A DNA stretch of 8,704 nt from Clostridiaceae bacterium (GCA_012800135.1 JAAZJV010000211.1:1-8704), one strand, 5' to 3'. Numbered from the stretch's first letter, positions 1-6,009 are shown. Numbers and translations: made by a program. The notes: generated from the letters alone by a model not told the origin.

Positions 1-711
1 CCCGGTCTGATCAATCTGGATCTAGCGGACGTACGTCGCGTTATGACCGATGCCGGCGTCTGCCATATGGGCATTGGTCGCGGAAGCGGGGAGAGCCGTG
101 CGGCGACTGCCGTGAAGCAGGCTATGTCAAGTCCGCTTCTCGACACAACCATCGAAGGCGCTCACAGCATCATTATCAACTTTACAGGCGGACACGATCT
201 CAAAATCAAAGAGATCAACGAAGCCGCTTCACAAGTGCGCGAAGCTGTTTCGCCCGATGCGGACATCATCTTTGGCGCCGTCATTGATGACACGATCCAG
301 GACGATCTCATTATTACGATCATTGCCAGCCGTTTTGAGGGCGATGGTGTACAAAGTCGCACGATTAAGCCTTCATCCTCGATTGCTTCCATACCGTCTT
401 ATACCGCCCCGTCGCGTCCGATTGCGACGCAGAAGGCGAGTATCGACGATTTGCCTGAGTTTCTGAAGCCGCGCCGCGATACACCGATGCAAAGCAGCGG
501 ACACGCAACGGGATTCAGTCGTTCAAGCCAGAGGATGCCTGATCAGAAAATGGTAGACGTGATTAACAGGGTGCAGGACAATGCGCCGTCGAGCCCGCAG
601 CCGCGAATTCTTGACGAAGCGCCCGCGCCGGATCGTGACGTCAATCGTCCAAGACAAAGCCGTTCTGAAGGACGCGTTCTGCCGTGGTTTTTGAAAGATG
701 ACGATAACTGA
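1..711 (+). CDS. ftsZ: FtsZ cell division GTPase, C-terminal part (5' end outside window)
   Basis: FtsZ is the tubulin-like GTPase that forms the cytoplasmic Z ring at the division site. The window opens inside the gene, at the T7 loop: PGLINLDLADVRRVM contains the NLDxAD segment whose acidic residues complete the GTPase site of the neighbouring subunit. It continues through the C-terminal domain (MGIGRGSGESRA, SSPLLDTTIEGA, INFTGGHDL, IIFGAVIDD, IITIIASRF), which closely follows the B. subtilis family pattern. The globular part ends near base 354. About 119 residues follow, clearly longer than the roughly 65 in B. subtilis, mostly a disordered-looking linker rich in Ser, Pro, Arg and Asp. 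The protein ends RVLPWFLKDDDN, a conserved C-terminal peptide of the kind that binds FtsA or SepF. A second very similar peptide, DDLPEFLKPRRD, lies in the linker at 445-480. Identification is firm. Confidence 0.97.
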   Translation, partial: PGLINLDLADVRRVMTDAGVCHMGIGRGSGESRAATAVKQAMSSPLLDTTIEGAHSIIINFTGGHDLKIKEINEAASQVREAVSPDADIIFGAVIDDTIQDDLIITIIASRFEGDGVQSRTIKPSSSIASIPSYTAPSRPIATQKASIDDLPEFLKPRRDTPMQSSGHATGFSRSSQRMPDQKMVDVINRVQDNAPSSPQPRILDEAPAPDRDVNRPRQSRSEGRVLPWFLKDDDN

Positions 712-732
712 TCGGCAACTGAGTATTGTCGA

Positions 733-755
733 CCTTTGCGTCTCTGACGCAGAGG
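733..755 (+). promoter_or_regulatory. Hairpin just after ftsZ
   Basis: CCTTTGCGT (733-741) pairs with ACGCAGAGG (747-755), a 9-bp stem with one G-U wobble and the five-base loop CTCTG. It starts 21 bases after the ftsZ stop. No T run follows, so it is not a classic intrinsic terminator. It could protect the ftsZ mRNA 3' end, pause polymerase, or be an operator. The fold was found by eye; its function is unknown. Confidence 0.45.
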
Positions 756-772
756 ATATTGTAATATAGAAT
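744..772 (+). promoter_or_regulatory. Candidate sigma-A promoter for nrdR
   Basis: CTGACG (744-749) and TAGAAT (767-772) are 17 bases apart and match the -35 (4 of 6) and -10 (5 of 6) consensus. Transcription would start near 779, just before the terminator-like hairpin at 782-803, putting that hairpin in the nrdR leader. The -35 half overlaps the hairpin at 733-755. This is a pattern match only and may be chance. Confidence 0.25.
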
Positions 773-781
773 CGACATCGC

Positions 782-812
782 GGCCGGATCTTTTGATCCG
801 GCCTCTTTGTCT
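782..812 (+). terminator. Probable intrinsic terminator after ftsZ
   Basis: GGCCGGATC (782-790) and GATCCGGCC (795-803) form a perfect 9-bp GC-rich stem with a TTTT loop, followed by the T-rich stretch TCTTTGTCT. This fits a Rho-independent terminator ending the ftsZ transcript on the + strand. The T tract is interrupted, so termination may be partial and allow some readthrough into nrdR. No T run flanks it on the other strand. Confidence 0.65.
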
Positions 813-835
813 AAGCTAGTAGTGCGAAGCATCAT

Positions 836-841
836 AGGAGG
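836..841 (+). promoter_or_regulatory. nrdR ribosome binding site that decides the start
   Basis: AGGAGG is a full Shine-Dalgarno match. It abuts TTG 842 with no spacer, so that codon cannot be the start. It lies six bases before TTG 848, the normal distance, and starting there gives the family-typical N-terminus MKCPYC. Confidence 0.85.
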
Positions 842-847
842 TTGCCT

Positions 848-1441
848 TTGAAGTGTCCTTATTGTGATGCCAACAACGATAAAGTCGTCGATTCCCGACC
901 TGCGGAAGACGGAGCGGCTATTCGCAGACGTCGCGAATGCCTCGTTTGCGGCACGCGTTTTACGACATACGAGAAAGTTGAGAGTCTGCCGCTCATGGTC
1001 ATCAAAAAGGACGGGAGCCGGCAGCCGTTTGACCGTGAGAAATTGCTCATGGGTATCATGAAAAGTTGCGCGAAGCGCCCCGTTACGACCGAACAGATCG
1101 AACGTCTGATTGATACGATAGAGCGCGTGGCAGGTAACATGATGAAACGCGAAATCACAACATCAAAGATAGGCGAGTTGGTCCTCCGGTATCTTCGTAA
1201 CCTCGATGAAGTTGCTTATATTCGTTTCGCATCTGTATATCGCGACTTCGGCGACATTCATTCTTTTGTTGAAGAGATGCGTAGTCTTCAAGAACAAGAT
1301 CGGCAGGCGTCCGATAGTACCGATCCGCTCGATGACGTCGCTTTGTCTAATGCCGTCGAAGTAATTGATGACGCAGATTTGACTGATGCGGATGCTGCCT
1401 TCTCGTCTTATGATGCCGATTCACACGATGCCACTATCTGA
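848..1441 (+). CDS. nrdR: Transcriptional repressor NrdR
   Basis: NrdR is a cytoplasmic zinc- and nucleotide-binding repressor that senses ATP/dATP and shuts down ribonucleotide reductase genes. Starting at TTG 848, the 197-residue protein begins MKCPYC, with zinc ribbon cysteines C3, C6, C31 and C34 and the family stretch VVDSRP. The ATP-cone domain covers about residues 47-139 (VIKKDGSRQPFDREKL, then VAYIRFASVYRDFGD). The conserved part ends near residue 150, where most family members stop. Residues 151-197 are an added tail with 14 acidic and very few basic residues, and no domain is recognised in it. The gene lies between the ftsZ terminator and the response regulator gene, which begins 13 bases after its stop, so the two are probably cotranscribed. 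No NrdR operator was found nearby. The repressor call is firm; the role of the tail is unknown. Confidence 0.96.
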   Translation: MKCPYCDANNDKVVDSRPAEDGAAIRRRRECLVCGTRFTTYEKVESLPLMVIKKDGSRQPFDREKLLMGIMKSCAKRPVTTEQIERLIDTIERVAGNMMKREITTSKIGELVLRYLRNLDEVAYIRFASVYRDFGDIHSFVEEMRSLQEQDRQASDSTDPLDDVALSNAVEVIDDADLTDADAAFSSYDADSHDATI

Positions 1442-1454
1442 AAGGTAGGCCGCG

Positions 1455-2183
1455 ATGAACCGTAAACGACGCGTACTGGTGGTCGATGATGATCTTCACA
1501 TCAGTGAGCTTTTAAAACTTTATTTTGAGAAGGATGGATTTGAAGTGACGTCCTGCTACTCGGGCGATACTGTCATTCCGACAGTGCGCTCTTTTCAGCC
1601 GGATATCATTATCTTGGATTTGATGTTGCCGGGCATGAGCGGATTTGATGTAATGCGCGCTTTGCGGCGCATTTCGAATGTGCCGGTCATCATGTTGACA
1701 GCAAGAGGCGATACGCTGGACAAGGTTGTAGGGCTTGAATTGGGTGCCGATGACTATATTTTAAAACCGTTTGAGCCGAAGGAGCTTCTTGCGCGCGTAA
1801 AAGCGGTACTCCGTCGAGTCAGTGAGCATGATACGTTACGTCACGATAAGGATCGTCGTTCGGAGGATGTGGTGGAGCTGCCCGGTCTTGTGGTGGATCG
1901 ATCACGCTATACGGCTCGCATTGGCGGTGAAGAGATCGATATGCCGCCAAAGGAACTTGAACTTTTATTTTTCCTTGCGTCACATCCCAACCGCGTCTTC
2001 ACTCGCGACCAGATTTTAGAGCATATTTGGGGCATTGATTTTTACGGCGAGCCTCGAACCGTCGACGTTCACATCAAACGAATCCGAGAGAAGCTCGACA
2101 TGATTGAACATCCGTTATGGCAGATTAAAACTGTGTGGAGCATCGGTTATAAGTTTGAGTTGAAAGAAGAATCCGATTCGTGA
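1455..2183 (+). CDS. OmpR/PhoB-family DNA-binding response regulator
   Basis: This is a cytoplasmic transcription factor activated by phosphotransfer from its partner kinase. The receiver domain (about residues 5-118) has the acidic pocket at D11-D13, the phospho-acceptor D55 in IIILDLMLPG, T82 in MLTAR, Y101 in DDYILKPF and the invariant K104. A charged linker (about 120-143) leads to a winged-helix DNA-binding domain (about 144-238) with the usual landmarks PPKELELLFFLASHPNRVFT, RTVDVHIKRIREKLD and WSIGYKF. At 242 residues the length is normal. The start ATG at 1455 follows AAAGGTAGG at a suitable distance. The last codon and stop overlap the kinase start (GTGA at 2180-2183), pointing to translational coupling. 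Family-level identity is firm. I cannot tell which signal or regulon it serves, so no gene symbol is given. Confidence 0.95.
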   Translation: MNRKRRVLVVDDDLHISELLKLYFEKDGFEVTSCYSGDTVIPTVRSFQPDIIILDLMLPGMSGFDVMRALRRISNVPVIMLTARGDTLDKVVGLELGADDYILKPFEPKELLARVKAVLRRVSEHDTLRHDKDRRSEDVVELPGLVVDRSRYTARIGGEEIDMPPKELELLFFLASHPNRVFTRDQILEHIWGIDFYGEPRTVDVHIKRIREKLDMIEHPLWQIKTVWSIGYKFELKEESDS

Positions 2184-3724
2184 AACCTCGCTTTTCCATT
2201 TACGCGCGAACGATCCTGACGATTTCGATCGCGATTCTTGCGATTTTCGTTGTGCTTGCGCTTATTTATGGATCGGTTTACAGTATTTCATCAAATGAAC
2301 AGCGCCGCGAAGAGCTAAGGCGTAATGCCGTCGCACTTTCTGAGTTGAGTGCGCGAAGGATGGACGATCAGCGTCTGACGTTTACAAGCTCAGATATTAC
2401 GGGTTATCTTTCCTTTGCTACGCGTTCGACCGGTGCTTTCGTCTGGGTTGTTAATGCCAATGGCGCCATTATTTACCATACCGGTATGCCGAGCGAAACC
2501 ATGGCGCTTCTTTTAAGAGAAGATAGCGGCACGGGTGATTATCAACTGCCCGAGGAGACGCTGAACACAGTCTGCGCACTTTACTGTCAAACTGCTGACA
2601 AAACGGTATTCAAGCCATATTTGCCAAATGCCTCTTCTTGGTTAATCTCTAGTGCTCCCATCGACACGTATGGGGACAGCTACTCCGGCGAAATTCTGCT
2701 CATGAAGTCGTATAAACCTGTGAGTGTCGTCGGTTTTTTGATGGACAACAACGTACCGCTCTCGTTTACAATCGCTTATATACTCTCTCTTTTGATCATT
2801 TTGTGGCTTTCGCGGAACATCACTCATCCTATTTCTCTCTTGGCTAAAACGGCAAACGAAGTCTACCACGGTAATCTTTCTGCACGTGTTGAATTAGGAC
2901 GCGAGAAGAGCGCACCGATGCTTGAAAAAATAGATGAGCACGATCAGCTTGAAGGCGAAGTTGAGACTCATCAGAAAGAAGACGATCTGACACGTCTTGT
3001 CAAGACGTTTAACACATTGATTGCCCAGTTTGAAGAAAGAGAAAAGCTCCATTCTGAATTTCTAAGCAATGTGTCGCACGACTTGCGTACGCCGGCGACG
3101 TCCATCGCCGGATTTGTGGAAGGGATGCGTGACGGTACGATCCCTCCTGAACAATATGAACACAGTTTAAATATTCTCAAAGATGAAACGAATAGGCTCC
3201 AGAAGTTGCTCAATGCTCTATTCGAGCAGGCACATGCCATGGATGAAAAAGCTCTCAGAAAGGACGTATTTGATCTTCATATTTGGATCGAGAGCGTGGC
3301 GGATTCGTTCGAGCCGATGGCACGAGAGAAAAACATCCATCTCATTCTCGATCCGGATGACTCCTCGGATACGCGTGCACGCGTCCTTGGAGATGAAGAA
3401 CAGCTCACACGAGTATTGAATAATATTGTCGCCAACGCAATACGTTTCGCGCCCAGAGGCGGGATCGTCATGATTCGCACCGTGATCCATTCTCGTGCAG
3501 TTGAAGTCTTGGTGATCGACAACGGCCCCGGATTTCAGAGAAAAGACCTTGACTATGTTTTTGATCGTTTCTATAAAGCCGATAAATCGCGTCAATCAGA
3601 AGGCTCCGGGCTAGGCCTCTATATTGCGCGCTCGATCATTCGAAGACATGGAGAAACGATTGAGGCATCTAATTCCGATGAGCTGGGAGGAGCAATGATA
3701 CGCTTTACTTTATCGCGGATTTAA
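2180..3724 (+). CDS. Membrane sensor histidine kinase
   Basis: This is the partner kinase of the preceding regulator. The 514-residue protein starts with GTG overlapping the regulator stop. TM1 is at about residues 11-34 and TM2 at about 194-211, enclosing an extracytoplasmic sensor of roughly 158 residues. FVWVVNANGAIIYHTG in that sensor looks like the core strands of a PAS/Cache-type fold, which is inference. C132 and C136 form a CALYC pair outside the membrane. The HAMP domain (from about 213) is interrupted: about 29 residues of mainly charged sequence (238-266) sit between NLSARV and EDDLTRLVKTFN. The HisKA domain carries the phospho-acceptor H300 in SNVSHDLRTP. The ATPase domain has the N box with N419, the G1 box DNGPGF (447-452) and the G2 box GSGLGL (475-480). 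All catalytic motifs look intact. The ligand cannot be read from sequence. Confidence 0.95.
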   Translation: MKPRFSIYARTILTISIAILAIFVVLALIYGSVYSISSNEQRREELRRNAVALSELSARRMDDQRLTFTSSDITGYLSFATRSTGAFVWVVNANGAIIYHTGMPSETMALLLREDSGTGDYQLPEETLNTVCALYCQTADKTVFKPYLPNASSWLISSAPIDTYGDSYSGEILLMKSYKPVSVVGFLMDNNVPLSFTIAYILSLLIILWLSRNITHPISLLAKTANEVYHGNLSARVELGREKSAPMLEKIDEHDQLEGEVETHQKEDDLTRLVKTFNTLIAQFEEREKLHSEFLSNVSHDLRTPATSIAGFVEGMRDGTIPPEQYEHSLNILKDETNRLQKLLNALFEQAHAMDEKALRKDVFDLHIWIESVADSFEPMAREKNIHLILDPDDSSDTRARVLGDEEQLTRVLNNIVANAIRFAPRGGIVMIRTVIHSRAVEVLVIDNGPGFQRKDLDYVFDRFYKADKSRQSEGSGLGLYIARSIIRRHGETIEASNSDELGGAMIRFTLSRI

Positions 3725-3768
3725 TGAGTAGGATATGTTCAAGAAAAGGCGTAATAAAAGCTTGAGAG

Positions 3769-3784
3769 TTGCGACAGTATTGCG
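3769..3784 (+). repeat. Direct repeat with 11-bp period, possible response regulator site
   Basis: TTGCG occurs at 3769-3773 and 3780-3784, exactly 11 bp apart, with a weaker TTGTC at 3790-3794. Regulators of the OmpR/PhoB family typically bind paired direct repeats with this period, and such a regulator is encoded just upstream. Two five-base words at this spacing can easily occur by chance in a gap of this size, so this is only a candidate. Confidence 0.2.
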
Positions 3785-3848
3785 GAGGTTTGTCTTTTCG
3801 TTCACAATATAGTCATGTGCAATGCGTAAACTTGACGGAGGTATTAGG

Positions 3849-3873
3849 TTTCATCGCGATCATTGCGATGAAA
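3849..3873 (+). promoter_or_regulatory. Perfect inverted repeat upstream of the HtrA-like gene
   Basis: TTTCATCGC (3849-3857) and GCGATGAAA (3865-3873) are perfectly complementary 9-base arms separated by GATCATT. No T run follows on either strand, so a terminator is unlikely. An operator or an mRNA leader stem are the options. It lies about 100 bases before the start of the HtrA-like gene. The rest of the gap 3725-3970 shows no convincing gene, no terminator for the kinase gene and no promoter with good -35/-10 spacing. Confidence 0.4.
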
Positions 3874-3950
3874 GGAAGACTGCCTTATTGAGATATTCTC
3901 AGATCGAGAACGTTAAGAGTGCGAGATGCCAAAATAGGGAAGGCAGCTCA

Positions 3951-3974
3951 ATGAAGGAGCACAGGCCAAGATGA
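3951..3974 (+). CDS. Possible seven-codon upstream reading frame (MKEHRPR)
   Basis: ATG 3951 opens a frame of seven codons whose TGA stop (3972-3974) overlaps the start codon of the HtrA-like gene as ATGA. It has its own purine-rich site, GGGAAGG (3937-3943), seven bases upstream. AAGGAG (3954-3959), the best binding site for the downstream gene, lies inside it and is 11 bases from that gene's ATG, slightly long. The layout would suit translational coupling, but such a short frame can arise by chance. Confidence 0.25.
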   Translation: MKEHRPR

Positions 3975-5326
3975 AAGAGAGACGTTTGTTGCGAATAGCT
4001 TGTTGTCTGGCGTCAGCAGTGATGATCCTCACGGCGATGTCGACAGGCTGTCTACCGGCTGGTGATCCAAGTAATAGCGGTTCGATGAATGCCGTTTCTG
4101 ATCCATCGGCTTTTGTATCAGAAAGCATCGCGGCAAAAACGGATCACGTGATCCCGGTTGAATCGGAGACGGTTCCAGTCACGACAGTGATCACTACGAC
4201 GCCTTCCGGCACAGAGCCTTCCAGCGCGACGTCACCATCTGAAACAACTACTTCTACGACTTTTACGACACCTTCAAATCCGATGGAAACGACCGATCCG
4301 TCAACCGACCCCTCATCAAAACCGACCCTTCCTACCGAGCCCGACGTACCTTTGCAACAAATCTTCGAGATGATTGTTCCTTCGGTTGTGTCGATTCGTG
4401 TAGTCATCCCTAAAACACAACTCTACGAACAACGTGAAGAGCTGTTTTCAGGATTGATGGTTGAGCCTGTCGGCACTGTCGTTACGACGTACAGTCTCTT
4501 GGAACGGGCTCTTGATTATCGCGGCAATCTTATCCGGGGTACATCCATCAGCATTTGCGTTCCGGGCTATAAGAAAGCATTTGAAGCGACGTTATTGGGT
4601 GTCCACTCTATTGCTGATCTTGCCTTGTTGCGGATTGCGAACCCGGACGAGATTCTCTTTGAATCTGCGACGCTTTCGAAAGCGTATTTGTCAACCGTAG
4701 GTACGAATGTTTACAGTGTCGGCTATCCCTCCGATTTGATCGCGCGGGGCGGACTTTCAACAGGCTATGTGACCTCCATTTATAAGACTACTTACCAAGA
4801 AGACGGATCACTGGTTGGACTTTTAGAAACCGATATTCCAACTTTGCCGTATTACGCCGGCGGACCTTTGCTCAATACGCAAGGAGAGGTCGTCGGCATC
4901 ACAACAGGATACCTTAAGCGCGTTTATTATCAACATCAAGGATACGCCGTCCCGTCTCCGGTTGTGTTGGACGTGATTCGCCAGATTAAAGAGCGCGTGA
5001 ATCGAAAGCCGGACGATCCTCAAAAAGCGTCTTTTGGCATCGTCGTTATGGGCAATGAAGATTATGAAGAGATACGTGAACGAATGAACTATCCTGCCGG
5101 TCTTTATATCACTCGCATCAAGGCAGAAAGTCCGGCTTATACGGCAGGTCTCTCCAATGGCGATATTCTCTTGAGCCTGAACAATAAAAATATGGAGAGT
5201 CTTAACGATCTAATTCTTTTTATGGAGTCGCAAATTGTTGGAAGTCACGTGGAGATCAAGGCGTATCGCCCACAAGAAAAACGCACGTTGACGTTGTCCT
5301 GTTATCTAAGAGAGGAGCAGCCTTGA
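3971..5326 (+). CDS. Exported HtrA-like pseudoprotease with PDZ domain
   Basis: HtrA proteins are envelope proteases/chaperones with a trypsin-like domain followed by PDZ. This 451-residue protein starts with a basic, hydrophobic signal sequence ending MSTGC (C27), which may be a lipobox, although Ser at -3 is unusual. Residues about 57-122 are a Ser/Thr/Pro-rich spacer. The protease-like domain (about 124-345) begins LQQIFEMIVPSVVSI and keeps family landmarks: DLALLRI with D216, the TD before the active site, GGPLLNTQGEVVGI and GYAVPSPVVLDVI. The two other catalytic positions are changed: TNNHVV is GTVVTTYSLL here, placing S175 at the His, and GNSGG is YYAGG, placing A296 at the nucleophile. 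A PDZ domain follows (about 355-445: AGLYITRIKAESPAYTAGLSNGD). The sequence predicts no proteolysis, so a binding or sensing role is inferred. Its stop overlaps the nth start. Confidence 0.85.
   Translation: MKERRLLRIACCLASAVMILTAMSTGCLPAGDPSNSGSMNAVSDPSAFVSESIAAKTDHVIPVESETVPVTTVITTTPSGTEPSSATSPSETTTSTTFTTPSNPMETTDPSTDPSSKPTLPTEPDVPLQQIFEMIVPSVVSIRVVIPKTQLYEQREELFSGLMVEPVGTVVTTYSLLERALDYRGNLIRGTSISICVPGYKKAFEATLLGVHSIADLALLRIANPDEILFESATLSKAYLSTVGTNVYSVGYPSDLIARGGLSTGYVTSIYKTTYQEDGSLVGLLETDIPTLPYYAGGPLLNTQGEVVGITTGYLKRVYYQHQGYAVPSPVVLDVIRQIKERVNRKPDDPQKASFGIVVMGNEDYEEIRERMNYPAGLYITRIKAESPAYTAGLSNGDILLSLNNKNMESLNDLILFMESQIVGSHVEIKAYRPQEKRTLTLSCYLREEQP
5311..5317 (+). promoter_or_regulatory. 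nth ribosome binding site that decides the TTG start
   Basis: AGAGGAG lies five bases before TTG 5323. It is inside the last codons of the HtrA-like gene and supports a TTG start overlapping that gene's TGA. The next Met in frame is residue 40, too far into the conserved domain to be the start. Confidence 0.8.
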
Positions 5327-6009
5327 TCTCTATTACTAAGCTTACAGATGCCGAACGCGCAGAAGCGATTGTCGAGCGGCTTTCGGCTGAATATCCCGAT
5401 GCGTCATGTACGCTCGATTTTCAATCACCTTGGGCGTTAATGGTCGGCGCTATTCTCGCGGCGCAGTGTACGGATGAACGTGTCAATAAGATAACACCTG
5501 TATTCTTTGATCGTTTCCCTGATATTCAAAGTGCGGCGGAGGCCGAATTGTCGGAGATAGAGCCCATTATTCGAAGTTGCGGCTTGTTCCGCAACAAGGC
5601 TCGCGCCATCAAGGGCAGCGCGTCCATGATCATAGAACGCTTCGACGGTCGTATTCCCGAGACGAGGGAAGCTCTGCTGGAACTTCCCGGTATTGGGCGC
5701 AAAATCGCGAATCTGATGCTCGGCGATGCGTTTGGACAGCAGGAAATCGTTGTTGACACGCACTGCAAACGACTTGCGAAATTAATGGGGTTCACGACAT
5801 CCGATGACCCTCTTGCCGTTGAACGCGATCTTCTGAGCGTAGTACCTGAAAACGCGCGCACGCGCTGGGGTCACTTGATGGTCTCTCATGGACGAGAAGT
5901 ATGTCGAGCCAGATGTCGTCGCTGCCTCTCATGCGGCGTACGCGTTCTTTGTCAGTATGGCGCCGCTGTCGTCGATGCTTCCGACAAGAAGGAAGACGAC
6001 TGTGTCTGA
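5323..6009 (+). CDS. nth: Endonuclease III (DNA glycosylase/AP lyase)
   Basis: Endonuclease III removes oxidised pyrimidines from DNA and cleaves the resulting abasic site, in base-excision repair. The 228-residue product has the family N-terminus (DFQSPWALMVGAILAAQCTD), the helix-hairpin-helix LPGIGRKIANLML with catalytic K127, and the catalytic Asp D145 in VVDTHCKRL. The [4Fe-4S] loop has the exact family spacing C-X6-C-X2-C-X5-C at C194, C201, C204 and C210, with one extra Cys at 198. Length is slightly above the 211 residues of E. coli Nth because of an 18-residue tail after the cluster. Translation starts at TTG, overlapping the upstream stop as TTGA, and the end overlaps recG by 8 bp. 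Both junctions indicate an operon with translational coupling. All active residues are present. Confidence 0.97.
   Translation: MISITKLTDAERAEAIVERLSAEYPDASCTLDFQSPWALMVGAILAAQCTDERVNKITPVFFDRFPDIQSAAEAELSEIEPIIRSCGLFRNKARAIKGSASMIIERFDGRIPETREALLELPGIGRKIANLMLGDAFGQQEIVVDTHCKRLAKLMGFTTSDDPLAVERDLLSVVPENARTRWGHLMVSHGREVCRARCRRCLSCGVRVLCQYGAAVVDASDKKEDDCV
5989..5995 (+). promoter_or_regulatory. recG ribosome binding site that decides the GTG start
   Basis: AAGGAAG lies six bases before GTG 6002, inside the end of nth. This favours GTG 6002 over the upstream in-frame ATG at 5888, which lacks a good site and would add 38 residues unlike any RecG N-terminus. Confidence 0.75.

Noticed and set aside
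756..767. ATATTGTAATAT as an NrdR operator (autoregulation)
   Set aside because: It is a small AT-rich palindrome that lacks the ACAC/GTGT ends of the known NrdR box and has no second box at the expected spacing.
842..847. TTG 842 as the nrdR start (MPLKC...)
   Set aside because: AGGAGG ends at 841, leaving no spacer. TTG 848 has a six-base spacer and gives the conserved MKCPYC N-terminus.
3735..3812. 25-residue basic frame (MFKKRRNKSLRV...) after the kinase gene
   Set aside because: Its only nearby purine-rich stretch is too close to the ATG, and its composition shows no recognisable feature. Probably chance.
3790..3891. 33-residue TTG frame after GGAGG 3784-3788
   Set aside because: Spacing to the start is one base and no family resemblance is visible.
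4144..4407. Minus-strand valine-rich frame
   Set aside because: It is the antisense shadow of the Thr/Ser/Pro-rich spacer of the HtrA-like gene.
5888..6001. ATG 5888 as the recG start, giving 731 residues
   Set aside because: It would overlap nth by 122 bases, lacks a good binding site, and the extra 38 residues do not resemble RecG. GTG 6002 has AAGGAAG at the right distance.
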